DNA of 64,000 nt from Leucobacter sp. OLIS6 (GTDB lineage Bacteria > Actinomycetota > Actinomycetes > Actinomycetales > Microbacteriaceae): contig NZ_MRAV01000001.1 of NCBI RefSeq assembly GCF_002752355.1, positions 124,001 through 188,000 on the forward strand, in the 5' to 3' direction. This document shows, piece by piece, positions 25,084 to 34,275 of this stretch (position 1 is the first letter of the stretch; each line of letters opens with the position of its first letter). The notes under the pieces are model-generated. The model did not search any database and was not told the origin of the DNA. It saw only the letters and a program-made list of their open reading frames with translations. Both the position numbers and the translations under genes were made by a program.

Positions 25084-27414
25084 ATGGTGGTTCGCGCGCT
25101 GCGGTCGACGATCGGCGACCTCCTCGGCGACCAGCGGGCGCTGGCGCGCGGGGACGGATGGGCGACGACCTCCGTGCTGCGGTCGATCCGCCGCGTCGCA
25201 CTGCTCGTCGCAGCCGGATGGCAGCTCGTGATGCTGCTCGCCTCGTTCGCCGCGCTCGGGCCTGCGGCCTGGCCGCTCGTGCTCGCGCAGCTCGTGCTGG
25301 CCGCGACCGCGCTGGCCGCCCTGCGGCGACGGATCCCAGCCTTCCTGGTCCCGCTCGGCATGATGGGGATCGGGCTCTGGAGCTACCTGGCCAGCGGCGA
25401 CATCGACTCGGCGCTGGTGTTCGCCGCATGCTGGGAGATCGACTTCGCGAGCTGCCTCATGGGACTGCTGGTGCTGCACCGGATCTCCATCCTCCTCGTC
25501 GTGGTCCCCGCCGTGGCGACGACCGCGACCGTGCTGCTGGCGCTGCCCGACTGGGGCGCGCAGCTGCCGGTCGCGATCATCGTGACCCAGAGCTCGATCA
25601 TCCTCGCGATGCGGGCGGGACTGCCGTGGCTGCTGCGGCTCGCGGCCGAGACGGACGCCGCCACCGCGCGGGCCGAGACCGCGGCGTTGCGCATCGAGAC
25701 GATCCGACGCACGAGCGCGCGGCTCGCAGAGGAGTCACGCACGCTGCACGATACGGCGATCAACACCCTCGGTGCGGTCGCCAACGGCGGCGCGGGCGTC
25801 GCGGATTCCGAGCGGGTGCGTGCGCAGTGCGCTCGCGACATCGACCTGCTGCGGGCGCTGCGCGGCGAACGAGCGGCGAACGAGCCGGTGCGGTTGCGTT
25901 CGCTCTTCGAACACGTCCCGCTACCGGTACGTCGAGCCGGGCTCGGCGACGAAGAACTCGAGCGGATCGGGAGACTGCTCGGCGCGGAACGGGTGCGCGC
26001 CGTGGTCGCGTGCGCGCGGGAGGCCGCGACGAACGCGGCCAAGCACTCCGGTGCGGATCGGCTCGAGATCCTGGTGACCGAGGACGCCGAGCAGCTGCGC
26101 GTCGTGGTGCGGGACTCGGGCCGCGGGTTCGACGGTGCGATCCCGGACGGGCGGGGGATCGCCTCGTCGATCCTCGCACGGGCGGACGCGGCGGGCTTCT
26201 CGGCCGAGGTGACCAGCCGCCCCGGCGCGGGCACCGCGGTCGAGCTGCGCGTTCCGATCCGCCCGGCGGCCGACGCGCAGGACGGGGAGCGGGTGAGCCG
26301 GGCCCCCGCGTGGAGCGGGAACGACGTCGGCGCGTCGGTCTCTGCCCTGCACGGACGCGCCGGGGATCTCTGGGCGCTTGGCGTCACCGCGATCAGTCTC
26401 GTGCTGACCCTCGGCGGCGGCACCAACCGTTACTTCGCGCTCTACCCGATGATCGGCGTCATGCTGCTCGCCTGGGCGGCGTCGCGGTCGGCCGCGCTCA
26501 GACGGGGGCCCGCCGTGCTGAGCACGGTCCTGGTCGCCTGCACCTGCGCAGTGTTCTTCCTCTCCGCAGCGGCGACCGCGTTCGGTTCGGACGGGGCGGT
26601 CAACTGGCAGGCCCTCGCCCCGACCGGCGCGTTCGTGCTGCTGCTCTCGCTCGACACGGGGCGCACGGCTCGGGCCGTCGGTGCGGCCGCCGGGATCTTC
26701 GTCGCCTTCGGGACCGCGATGATCGTCTGGCGGACCTCGCCGACGGCGGGGCAGATCACCGTGATCGCGGCGCTCGTCGGACTCGGTTTCGTCGTGGTCT
26801 GGGAGACGTTCCGCGCCCGGGTCGGGCGGCTCGCCGAGCAGGCGGAGCGGGCGCGGCGCCGTTCGCTCGAGGCCGAGCTGCGAGCCGAGCTCGACTCGGC
26901 GGCGCAGGCCGATCACCGGCGCTGGACCGACGCCGGGCTCGACACCTCGGTCGAGCTGCTGCGTGCCATCGCCGAGGGAGAACGCGACCCGTCCGATCCC
27001 GAGCTCCGACTCGCCTGCGCGGCGGAGGAGCGCTACCTGCGGCAGCTCGTGCAGCTCAGCCCCGAGCTCGTGCACCTGAGCCGCTCGCTCGTGCCGGCAC
27101 TGCGGCTCGCGCGCGAGCGAGCGGTCGACTTCTCGCTGCGGATCGGCGGGACCGACACGGGTGATGAGGCGGCCGCGCGCGACATCGCAGGAACCGTTCT
27201 CGGGGGCCTGCGCGCGGCGCCGCGCGGATCCGCGCTGTCGGCCTCGCTCTTCCCGGTCGGCGAGTCACTGCAGCTCACGCTGATCGGCCCGGGCATCGTG
27301 CCCCAGCGGTCGCTCGGACCGGGGGAGCGGCACGAGCGGATCGGGGAACTCGAACTGTTGGAACTGAGCTACGCGCGCGATACGGTCGCGGCGGGGAACA
27401 CGGAGGAATCATGA
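25084..27414 (+). CDS. Membrane histidine kinase with a duplicated, degenerate second half
   Basis: A 776-residue protein read from ATG 25084, after an AGGGGGA ribosome site; the frame is open further upstream. Order: membrane region (about residues 30-185), a helix with the phosphoacceptor H222 in TLHDTAINTLG, an ATPase domain with NAAKHSG, DSGRGFDG and GRGIASSIL (about 310-375). Then come a second membrane block (about 430-585) and a second cytosolic helical region without an evident H-box or ATPase motifs. The first half fits the NarL/DesK-type HisKA_3 kinases. It overlaps the response-regulator gene (ATGA). The stimulus is unknown. Confidence 0.8.
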   Translation: MVVRALRSTIGDLLGDQRALARGDGWATTSVLRSIRRVALLVAAGWQLVMLLASFAALGPAAWPLVLAQLVLAATALAALRRRIPAFLVPLGMMGIGLWSYLASGDIDSALVFAACWEIDFASCLMGLLVLHRISILLVVVPAVATTATVLLALPDWGAQLPVAIIVTQSSIILAMRAGLPWLLRLAAETDAATARAETAALRIETIRRTSARLAEESRTLHDTAINTLGAVANGGAGVADSERVRAQCARDIDLLRALRGERAANEPVRLRSLFEHVPLPVRRAGLGDEELERIGRLLGAERVRAVVACAREAATNAAKHSGADRLEILVTEDAEQLRVVVRDSGRGFDGAIPDGRGIASSILARADAAGFSAEVTSRPGAGTAVELRVPIRPAADAQDGERVSRAPAWSGNDVGASVSALHGRAGDLWALGVTAISLVLTLGGGTNRYFALYPMIGVMLLAWAASRSAALRRGPAVLSTVLVACTCAVFFLSAAATAFGSDGAVNWQALAPTGAFVLLLSLDTGRTARAVGAAAGIFVAFGTAMIVWRTSPTAGQITVIAALVGLGFVVVWETFRARVGRLAEQAERARRRSLEAELRAELDSAAQADHRRWTDAGLDTSVELLRAIAEGERDPSDPELRLACAAEERYLRQLVQLSPELVHLSRSLVPALRLARERAVDFSLRIGGTDTGDEAAARDIAGTVLGGLRAAPRGSALSASLFPVGESLQLTLIGPGIVPQRSLGPGERHERIGELELLELSYARDTVAAGNTEES

Positions 27415-28121
27415 TGCCGAGGGGATCCGCGGTGTGCCGCGTCGCGATCGTCGAGGACCACGCCCTGCAGCGGGCCCGCACGGAGGAACTGCTCGGGCGG
27501 GACGGCGAGTTCGAAGTCGTGTTCAGCGGAACGACCGCCCCGGAATTCATGGCCTGGGCCCGCTCCGTGCCCCGAGAGCGACGGCCCCACCTGCTGGTGC
27601 TCGACCTGATGGTGGATCGGGAGCCGAGCGTCGACGTCGAGCTCGTCGCGTCCCTGCTCGCCGCAGGGCTCCGGATCGTCGTGCTCTCGGCGCTCGCCTC
27701 GCCGCCGCTCGTGCGCGGCATCGTGCGCGCCGGAGTCTCGGGTATCGTCGGCAAACGCGACAGCGAGGCCGACATCCTCGCGGCGATCCGCGCGGTGCTG
27801 CGCGGCGACGAGTGGATGACGCCCGAACTCGCCTCGGTGATCGCCGGCGACCCCGAGCGTCCGAGCCTCAGCGTGCAGGAGGAGCGCGCCCTCGTGCTCT
27901 ACGCATCGGGGCTCACGGTCGACCAGGTGGGCGAGGCCATGAACATCGGGCGGGAGACCGCCAAGCAGTACCTCGACCGAGTACGCAAGAAGTACGCGTC
28001 GGTCGGTATCGCCGTGAGTTCGAAGCTCGACTTCGGCCGCATCGCCTGGGTCGAGGGGTACCTGGATCCGGGGTTCCCGGCTGCGGCCGGACTGGAGCCG
28101 CGGACCTCGACCGAGAACTGA
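27411..28121 (+). CDS. NarL/FixJ-type response regulator
   Basis: A 236-residue protein. Receiver domain: acidic patch ED near residues 15-16, phosphoacceptor D65 in LVLDLMVD, and the switch lysine in VGKRDS. C-terminal DNA-binding region: PSLSVQEERALVLYASGLTVDQVGEAMNIGRETAKQYLDRVRKKY (LuxR-like, written here in part by its ends). It is translationally coupled to the kinase gene and forms its partner. Targets are unknown; the permease gene 165 bases downstream may be one. Confidence 0.85.
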   Translation: MMPRGSAVCRVAIVEDHALQRARTEELLGRDGEFEVVFSGTTAPEFMAWARSVPRERRPHLLVLDLMVDREPSVDVELVASLLAAGLRIVVLSALASPPLVRGIVRAGVSGIVGKRDSEADILAAIRAVLRGDEWMTPELASVIAGDPERPSLSVQEERALVLYASGLTVDQVGEAMNIGRETAKQYLDRVRKKYASVGIAVSSKLDFGRIAWVEGYLDPGFPAAAGLEPRTSTEN

Positions 28122-28285
28122 CCGGTCGCCTCGACGATCCGTTCCGCAATGATCGGGCCCGCAGGCCGAACGCTCTCGCACACCGTCTGCACCCCGGCGC
28201 ATCTTCGGGCCGTTCGGCTCGAGCCGACGACTGCCGTGCGGTTCCGGTCGTCGACGTTCCGGCGGGAGGCGCTGCTCATCACGGG

Positions 28286-29455
28286 ATGAGGGTGCACGAT
28301 GGTCTGGTGAAGATGCTCTGGATCGGCGGCCTCCTGGTGCTCGCGGGGGCGGTCGCCTGGGCGACCGGTGTCGTCTCCGGTCCCGTCGTCGCCGATACGG
28401 TGGAACGTGCCTGGCCGGTTCTGGTATTCGTCATCGCGATCACGGTGGTGGCCGAGCTCGCCGCCGCGGCCGGGGTCTTCGAAGCCGCAGCCGCGAGGCT
28501 CGGAGCCGCCGCGCGAGGGAGCGTGCTCACTCTCTGGCTGCTCGTCGTGCTGCTCGCGGTCGTCTGCACGGCTTTTCTCTCGCTCGACACCACCGCAGTT
28601 CTCCTCACGCCCGTGGTGCTGTCGTTGGCGAGAACCCTGGGCATCGCGCCGCTGCCCTTCGCGATCACCACGGTCTGGCTCGCGAACACCGCGTCTTTGG
28701 CATTGCCCGTGTCGAACCTGACCAACCTCCTGGCGGCCGGTCGGCTCGATCTCCACGGGAGCGGCGACTTCGTCGGGCTGCTGGGCCTACCCGCCCTGTG
28801 CGCGATCGCCGCCACCGCGGTCCTGCTCTGGACGCTCAACCGCGGCGGCCTGCGCGGCCGATACTCGGTTCCTCGAACGCGTCGCGTCGTCGACCGTCCG
28901 CTGCTGCTGCTGAGCAGCGCGATCGTTGTCGTGCTGATCCCCTTCCTCGTGCTCGCTCCCGCACCCTGGGTGCCTGCCCTGTGCGCGGCGTCCGCTCTCG
29001 TCCTGCTGTTCCGGATTCGCAGGCCGGCTGCGCTTCGCCCGGGTCTGGTCCCCTGGCCGTTGCTCGTCTTCGCCTCCGGGCTGTTCCTGATGGCCGGAGC
29101 GATCGAAGCCTCCGGTGCGCTGGCCTGGCTCGGTCCTGCGCTCGGTTCAGGTCCGGGGAACGTCTGGGGGTTCGCCGGCACCGGTGTCATCGGGGCGAAC
29201 GCGATCAACAATCTTCCGGCCTACCTCCTCTTGGAGCCGGCGGCATCGAACCGCTCCTCCCTCGCGGCCCTCCTCATCGGAGTCAACGTCGGGCCCCTCA
29301 TCACTCCGTGGGCCTCGTTGGCGACGCTGCTGTGGCATCAACGGCTCATCGCCGACGGCGTCGCATTCTCCTGGGCGCAGTACGTGCGCTGGGGAGTGAT
29401 CGCGGCGCCGCTCGTAACCGCTGCAGCGGTCCTTCCGCTGTTCCTGGCCGCCTGA
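28286..29455 (+). CDS. SLC13/ArsB-like ion-transporter-superfamily permease
   Basis: A 389-residue membrane protein with about ten helices. TAFLSLDTTAVLLTPVVLSLA and the later GANAINNLPAYLLLEPA, NVGPLITPWASLATLLW are the paired re-entrant-loop motifs of the ArsB/NhaD/SLC13 group. It would export or exchange an anion such as arsenite or a dicarboxylate, or act as a Na+/H+ antiporter. The start is uncertain among ATG 28286, GTG 28307 and ATG 28313. It ends at a bidirectional terminator shared with the metallophore importer operon. Confidence 0.75.
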   Translation: MRVHDGLVKMLWIGGLLVLAGAVAWATGVVSGPVVADTVERAWPVLVFVIAITVVAELAAAAGVFEAAAARLGAAARGSVLTLWLLVVLLAVVCTAFLSLDTTAVLLTPVVLSLARTLGIAPLPFAITTVWLANTASLALPVSNLTNLLAAGRLDLHGSGDFVGLLGLPALCAIAATAVLLWTLNRGGLRGRYSVPRTRRVVDRPLLLLSSAIVVVLIPFLVLAPAPWVPALCAASALVLLFRIRRPAALRPGLVPWPLLVFASGLFLMAGAIEASGALAWLGPALGSGPGNVWGFAGTGVIGANAINNLPAYLLLEPAASNRSSLAALLIGVNVGPLITPWASLATLLWHQRLIADGVAFSWAQYVRWGVIAAPLVTAAAVLPLFLAA

Positions 29456-29487
29456 CCGGGAGGGACGCCCCGAGACGTCCCTCCCGG
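29456..29487. terminator. Bidirectional hairpin terminator
   Basis: Perfect 12-bp stem (CCGGGAGGGACG, 29456-29467, with 29476-29487), loop CCCCGAGA, between the convergent permease gene and the importer operon. Confidence 0.85.
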
Positions 29488-29503
29488 CGCGGATCCCCTC
29501 GAT

Positions 29504-30547
29504 CTACTGGCCGCTGAACTTCTGCGGGTAGAGCCCGGCCGCGATCCGCTGCACCGCGTCGATGTTGCCCAGGGTGCCCGGGAACGTGTCGCTGAACGGG
29601 ATCGAGATGAGGCGGTCGTTCTTCACCGCGGGCATGTCGGGGAAGGTCTTCCGCAGGTAGTCTCGCGTCGCGCGCTCGTGCGCGTCGTCCGTCACCGCGA
29701 ACACGAGCGCGTCCGGGCGCTTGGCCGCGAGCGCCTCCGGGGTGATCTGGGCGGCGAAGAAGTCGGCGAATGCGGGATCCTTCGGGCCGTAGAGGTTCTC
29801 GGCGCCGGCGAGGCGCATGATGTCGTGCTCGACGCCGGCTCCGATCGCGGACAGCGAGGTCCCGTCGACGTAGACCTGCGCCGCCTTCGGCTTCGGCTCG
29901 CCGTCGATGGTCCGACGTACCTCGGCGAGATCCTGTTTCGCCCGGTCGGTGAGTCGAGCCGCTGCATCCTCGGCCCGGAAGATCCGGCCCAGGTTCTGCA
30001 GGTCGACGAAGAGGTCGTCGACGGTTCCGGTCATGCGGCGGTCGAAGCACCCTCCGGTGGCGACGTAGGCCGTGGCGCCGGCGGCGGTCAGCTGGTCGAT
30101 GCTGGCGAATCCCTTCTCCGCGGTGAACTCGTAGGTGGTCGGCGAGTAGACGAAGTCCGGCGCTGCCGCGAGCAGATCCTCACGGCTCGGCGGGGACGCC
30201 TCGCCGATCACGGGAATCTTCGTCGCGAGCTTCGCGACGTCGTCGGGGAGGGCGAGCGAGGTGGTCTGCGCCTGGCCGACCATGCGGTCGGCGACGCCGA
30301 GGCGGAGCAGCAGTTCCGTCTGCGACGGGTGGAGGCCGACCACGGCCTTCGGCGTGCTCGGCACGGTGATGTCTCGACCGCAGTTCTCGAGCGAGACCGG
30401 GCCGGCGTCCGTCGAAGCCTGCGGCCGATCATTCGCCACAGCGGTGCCGCAGCCGACGAGAGCGAGTGCGAGCACCGATGCCGATACCGCGAGCGGGATC
30501 CGGGCTCGGACCGCTCGTGATCGCGGGGTGGTGATGCGCTGGTGCAT
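29504..30547 (-). CDS. Metallophore ABC transporter substrate-binding lipoprotein
   Basis: A 347-residue lipoprotein: basic N-terminus, hydrophobic stretch and a lipobox ending LALVGCG with C33 as lipidated residue. The mature part has the FhuD/BtuF-type (type III) binding-protein layout, with VVGLHPSQTELLLRLGVADRMVG early and PDALVFAVTD late. It is the last of four genes in the leftward operon whose shared promoter carries the Zur-like box. Known relatives bind siderophores, haem or cobalamin; from context this one should bind the metal-loaded form of the peptide made by the divergent operon. That ligand is an inference. Confidence 0.9.
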   Translation of the reverse strand: MHQRITTPRSRAVRARIPLAVSASVLALALVGCGTAVANDRPQASTDAGPVSLENCGRDITVPSTPKAVVGLHPSQTELLLRLGVADRMVGQAQTTSLALPDDVAKLATKIPVIGEASPPSREDLLAAAPDFVYSPTTYEFTAEKGFASIDQLTAAGATAYVATGGCFDRRMTGTVDDLFVDLQNLGRIFRAEDAAARLTDRAKQDLAEVRRTIDGEPKPKAAQVYVDGTSLSAIGAGVEHDIMRLAGAENLYGPKDPAFADFFAAQITPEALAAKRPDALVFAVTDDAHERATRDYLRKTFPDMPAVKNDRLISIPFSDTFPGTLGNIDAVQRIAAGLYPQKFSGQ

Positions 30548-30559
30548 GGTTCTCCTTGA

Positions 30560-31360
30560 TTATTCGTGCGCGGGTGCGCGGGTGGGGTCGGGTTCGGCGA
30601 GCGGCCGGAACCTCAGGAAGCGGTGGCCGGAGGCATCCTCCGTCGACGGGCGCGGATCGACCCCGAAGACCTCACGGACGAGGGGTGCGCTGAGGACATC
30701 GCCCGGGGAGCCGAACGCGCGCACTCGGCCCTCGTGGAGCACGGCGACGTCGTCGCAGAAGTCGGCGGCGAGCGCGAGGTCGTGCAGTGCGGCGACGACG
30801 GTGATGCCGAGTCCGCCGACGAGTCGCATGATCTCGAGCTGGTGGGTGATGTCGAGGTGGTTGGTCGGTTCGTCGAGCACGAGGATCCGTCCGTCCTGCG
30901 CGAGCGCTCGCGCGAGCATCGCCCGCTGGCGTTGACCGCCGGACAGCTGCCGGAGCAGCCGCTCCGCGTGCGCTTCGAGGCCCACGGTTCGCAGCGCTCG
31001 ATCGACGGCGAGCCGATCGATCGCGCGGTCCGGTGCGAACGCCGCCTGGTGCGGTGCGCGACCGACCATGACGGTCTCGCGCACCGTCAGGTCGAATTCG
31101 GACGGCGCGTCCTGGAGCATGACGGCGACCGTCCTGGCGAGCTGCCGCGGCGGGATGCCCACGACGTCGGCGCCGTCGATGGTGACGCGGCCCCGCGTGG
31201 GCCGGCGGGCGCCGAAGACGGTGCGCAGCAGCGTCGATTTCCCGCTGCCGTTCGGTCCGATCAGCGCGGTGACCCGGCCGGGCCGGATCCGCAGGTCGAC
31301 GCCCGTCAGGACGGGGCGTCCGCCGAGGTCGACGCGGAGGCCGTGGAATTCGATGCTCAT
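30560..31360 (-). CDS. Metallophore ABC importer ATP-binding protein (FecE-like)
   Basis: A 266-residue ATPase. Walker A GPNGSGKST (residues 35-43), Q-loop in VMLQDAPSEFDLTVRETV, signature LSGGQRQRAMLARALAQ, Walker B ILVLDEPTNHLD and switch histidine in AALHDLALAADFCD are all intact. The sequence is of the FecE/FhuC/BtuD importer group. Start ATG 31360 overlaps the permease stop (ATGA). It powers uptake by the permease encoded immediately upstream in the operon. Confidence 0.95.
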   Translation of the reverse strand: MSIEFHGLRVDLGGRPVLTGVDLRIRPGRVTALIGPNGSGKSTLLRTVFGARRPTRGRVTIDGADVVGIPPRQLARTVAVMLQDAPSEFDLTVRETVMVGRAPHQAAFAPDRAIDRLAVDRALRTVGLEAHAERLLRQLSGGQRQRAMLARALAQDGRILVLDEPTNHLDITHQLEIMRLVGGLGITVVAALHDLALAADFCDDVAVLHEGRVRAFGSPGDVLSAPLVREVFGVDPRPSTEDASGHRFLRFRPLAEPDPTRAPAHE

Positions 31361-32421
31361 CGGTCGAACCCCGCTCGTTCGCCGCCGCGGCGCATCAGCC
31401 ACAGGAAGAAGGGGGCGCCGACGAAGGCCGTGAGGATCCCGAGGGGGATCTCGGTCGGCACGGCGACGGTACGGGCGAGCAGGTCGGCGACCATCAGGAA
31501 CAGCGCCCCGGCGAGCACGGTCGCCGGCAGCATCCTGCGGTGGTCGGAACCGACGAGCATGCGCGCGGCATGGGGGACGACGAGCCCGACGAAGCCGATG
31601 CCGCCGCTCACCGCGACCACCACTCCGGTGAGCAGGGATGCGATGACGAGCAGGAGCGCTCGGAGCCGGGTGGTGCGCACCCCGACGGCCAGCGCGGACT
31701 CGTCGCCCGAGAGCAGCGCGTTCATCGGTCGGGCGAGCGCCAGTGCCGCTGCGCAGGACACGAGGAGGGCGACGGCGGGGATCGGCAACGACGACATGGT
31801 CGCGGCCGAGACGCTGCCGAGGAGGAAGAACATGATGCTCACGACGTTCTGCGCGTCCGTCGTGAGCGTGAGGTAGCTCGTGACGGCGCTGAGGAGGGAC
31901 CCGAGCGCGACGCCGGCGAGGATCATCCGGGTGGGGGAGAGCTCGCCCCGACGGCGGGCGAGGAAGACCACGAGGATCCCGGCCAGCATCGCGCCGAGGA
32001 AGGCGGCGCCGCTGAGCCCGAGCCCCGCGGCCGCGGCGCTCCCGCCGATGATGACGAGCACGGCGCCGACGCTTGCTCCGGAGGAGACGCCGAGGATGTA
32101 GGGCTCTGCGAGCGGATTGCGGACCACCACCTGCATGATCGCGCCGGCGAGTGCGAGGCCCGCCCCCGAGATGCCCGCGAGCAGGGCACGGGGCAACCGG
32201 AACTGCCAGACCGCCTGATCCTGAAGCGGGGTCAGCGACCCGTCGGTCATCCACGGCATCCCCGGGATGAGGTGCCCGATTACGAGCCGTGCAGCGTCGG
32301 CGAGCCCGACCTGCACCGTGCCGGTCGAACCCGAGACCACGAGCACGGCGAGGATCCCGCAGGCCAGCGCGCTCAGCAGTGGGACCCGGCGGAACGCGCC
32401 GGTCCGGCGGCCGGCGGTCAT
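31357..32421 (-). CDS. Metallophore ABC importer permease (FecCD family)
   Basis: A 354-residue membrane protein with about ten helices and the FecCD/BtuC hallmarks: RLPRALLAGISGAGLALAGA, QVVVRNPLAEPYILGVSSGA, GIGFVGLVVPHAARMLVGSDHR and the final VPTEIPLGILTAFVGAPFFLWL. Only one permease gene is present, so it should act as a homodimer. Start ATG 32421 overlaps the S9 peptidase stop. FecCD transporters take up siderophore-type complexes rather than free zinc, which points to a chelator as cargo. Confidence 0.95.
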   Translation of the reverse strand: MTAGRRTGAFRRVPLLSALACGILAVLVVSGSTGTVQVGLADAARLVIGHLIPGMPWMTDGSLTPLQDQAVWQFRLPRALLAGISGAGLALAGAIMQVVVRNPLAEPYILGVSSGASVGAVLVIIGGSAAAAGLGLSGAAFLGAMLAGILVVFLARRRGELSPTRMILAGVALGSLLSAVTSYLTLTTDAQNVVSIMFFLLGSVSAATMSSLPIPAVALLVSCAAALALARPMNALLSGDESALAVGVRTTRLRALLLVIASLLTGVVVAVSGGIGFVGLVVPHAARMLVGSDHRRMLPATVLAGALFLMVADLLARTVAVPTEIPLGILTAFVGAPFFLWLMRRGGERAGFDR

Positions 32422-34163
32422 GCACCGGCCATCCCGGTCGTGCGCGCCGCGAACGAGAGGATCCGGGACCCGATGGCGTGCAGCGCATCCAGGTGGTTGA
32501 TCCCGTGACCGGCGTCCCCTGCTTCCCAGAGCTCCGCCCGACTGCCGCGCTCGCGCAGGGCGTCGATGACGCGCCGGGTGTCGTCTGGCGCCACTCGGGT
32601 GTCCTCCGCGAGCACGATACCGAGGAACGCCGGAACGGGCTGACCGGGTCGCAGGCTCCTCGCGCGTTCGAGCGGCGAGAGGCGTCGTAGCCGTTCGCGG
32701 CTCTCGTCGGTCCCGTCGTCGCCGAACTCGTCGCGCCACAGGCGCCCGAGCGGGTGGGCGTCGAGGGCGAGCAGGTCCAGCGGCGCTGCGGTCGTCGCGA
32801 TCCCCGCGAAGCTTCCGGGATGTTCGAGCCCGCAGGCTGCCGCGATGCATCCGCCGTGGGATGCGCCCGCCAGCACCAGCAGCTCGGGGCGCGTGATGTC
32901 GGCCGCGCAGAGCCCCGCGGCCGCAGCGGCGAGATCGTCGACGGCGCGCTGCTTCCGCGCTCCGCTTCCCGCCCACCACCACTCGTTCCCGCGCTCGCCG
33001 CCGCCCCGGATCTGCGCGATCGCGTATCCGCCCCCGTGGGCGACCCAGGCGGGGATCGTCGGCTCGAACGCGGGGAGGGTCGGCACGCCGAAGCCGCCGT
33101 AGCAGGTGAGGATCACGGGGATCGGATCGGTGCGGTCACGTGGGAGGGTGAGGATCACCGTGATCTCGGCCCCGTCATCTGCGCGCACGGTCAGCGTCGA
33201 GGTGCGGGACCCGTCCTCGGAGCCCGGCGCGAGCTCGGTGTTCGTGGTCGGGGCGGTCGCCTCGGCCAGCGGGATCACGCGGGGCGGAAGGAGCGGGGCC
33301 TCGACGCGGACGACCGCCCCTTCTTCGGTCATCGCGATCCCCGTCGCGGCAACGGGGCCGTGGCCGGCGAGGACTTCGCGGACCTCGCGGAACGCTCCGT
33401 CGGACAGGCTCACGATGACACTGCGTCCGTCGCGGACCCCGAGCGCGAGGATCCCGTCGCCGGAGGAGGCGAGGTCGGTGATCCGGAGTCCCGGTTCGTG
33501 CCAGCTCCACCGGTGCGCGCCGCGGCAGGAGAAGCGGTCGATGCCCCGGTCGTGCCAGACGACGAACCCCTCGGCGCAGATCGCCGTCCGGTGCACCGCG
33601 CCGTAGCGGCCGACCGATGCACCGGTGCTCCGGTCGATCAGTTCGGTCGGTCCGCCGTCCGGACGCCGGGCCAGCAGGCCCTTCGCGCCTCCGGGCAGCA
33701 GTCGGACGCGTTCCGCGCCGGCAACGGGCGTTCTCGTGATCCGGCCCGATGCGACGTCCAGCTCGACGATCGCGCGTTCCCGGCTCGCGGCGACCTCGAG
33801 GCGAGAGGAATCGGCGCTCCAGAGCACCGGGTCGTAGCGCACGCCGATGCGCTCGTGGAGACGGAGCTCCTTGCGCTCGACGTCGACGATCCCGAGCACG
33901 GCGTTCTCATCGGCGCGGCATGCCCACTCCACCGCGATCCGGCGCCGATCCGGTGACGGAGTGATGCGGAGCAGGTGGCCGTCCGGCTCGATGACGGTGG
34001 TGCCGTCGACGCGGTAGAGCCCGGTCCGGGGCCTCATCGGGCGGCGGCCGAGCACGAAACCGTCGACGGGGAGACCGGGGCGCTCGTGCGCTTCCCAGCC
34101 TCTGAGGGCGGTGTCGAGCGAGTCGGCGATCCGCGTCCGCGGCGGGGGCGATGAATCAGGCAT
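32418..34163 (-). CDS. Prolyl-oligopeptidase-like serine peptidase (S9), first gene of the importer operon
   Basis: A 581-residue cytosolic protein: N-terminal beta-propeller-like region (to about residue 330) and C-terminal alpha/beta-hydrolase domain. The catalytic triad is visible: S435 in GASHGG, D521 in AEDTRV, H553 in DAGHG; YGGFG and RGGGERG support the S9 family. No signal peptide. A -10-like TAGACT (34171-34176, minus strand) ends seven bases before ATG 34163, so its mRNA is probably leaderless, with the Zur-like box directly upstream. Co-transcription with an importer suggests it breaks down the imported peptide to free its metal; the alternative is removal of the leader or follower of the precursor made next door. 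The precursor has one proline, P30. Confidence 0.85.
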   Translation of the reverse strand: MPDSSPPPRTRIADSLDTALRGWEAHERPGLPVDGFVLGRRPMRPRTGLYRVDGTTVIEPDGHLLRITPSPDRRRIAVEWACRADENAVLGIVDVERKELRLHERIGVRYDPVLWSADSSRLEVAASRERAIVELDVASGRITRTPVAGAERVRLLPGGAKGLLARRPDGGPTELIDRSTGASVGRYGAVHRTAICAEGFVVWHDRGIDRFSCRGAHRWSWHEPGLRITDLASSGDGILALGVRDGRSVIVSLSDGAFREVREVLAGHGPVAATGIAMTEEGAVVRVEAPLLPPRVIPLAEATAPTTNTELAPGSEDGSRTSTLTVRADDGAEITVILTLPRDRTDPIPVILTCYGGFGVPTLPAFEPTIPAWVAHGGGYAIAQIRGGGERGNEWWWAGSGARKQRAVDDLAAAAAGLCAADITRPELLVLAGASHGGCIAAACGLEHPGSFAGIATTAAPLDLLALDAHPLGRLWRDEFGDDGTDESRERLRRLSPLERARSLRPGQPVPAFLGIVLAEDTRVAPDDTRRVIDALRERGSRAELWEAGDAGHGINHLDALHAIGSRILSFAARTTGMAGA

Positions 34164-34170
34164 GTCGGCG

Positions 34171-34176
34171 AGTCTA
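34171..34176 (-). promoter_or_regulatory. -10 element of the leaderless S9 peptidase/importer promoter
   Basis: On the minus strand TAGACT is followed by seven bases and then ATG 34163. No ribosome site is present, which fits a leaderless actinobacterial transcript. The upstream spacer holds the Zur-like box, so repressor binding would block this promoter. Confidence 0.55.
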
Positions 34177-34177
34177 G

Positions 34178-34203
34178 TAGATATTGAGAATCATTTTCAT
34201 CTA
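34178..34203. promoter_or_regulatory. Zur/Fur-type operator shared by the divergent importer and peptide-biosynthesis operons
   Basis: The core TGAGAATCATTTTCA (34185-34199) matches the actinobacterial Zur pattern TGAnAATnATTnTCA. It is embedded in a longer inverted repeat with outer arms TAGAT (34178-34182) and ATCTA (34199-34203). The stretch is strikingly AT-rich in this genome. It does not resemble the DtxR/IdeR iron box (TTAGGTTAGCCTAACCTAA). Sitting in the only gap between the two operons, it can repress both when metal is plentiful. A sister site with the same TGAGAATCATT core lies at 60891-60909. Zinc as the effector is inferred from the motif. Confidence 0.8.
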
Positions 34204-34275
34204 GGGTGTGATCACTCGCCCGGCGAGTCCGTCCGAGAACCCTCGGACGGTGCACACACGAAAGGACGCACCGCA

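Noticed and set aside
24818..25231. A plus-strand gene ahead of the histidine kinase
   Set aside because: It runs out of frame into the kinase coding region and has no family features; likely GC-driven open frame.
34178..34203. An iron (DtxR/IdeR) box instead of a zinc box
   Set aside because: The sequence lacks the TTAGGTTAG...CTAACCTAA pattern and fits TGAnAATnATTnTCA. A Fur-family member other than Zur remains possible.
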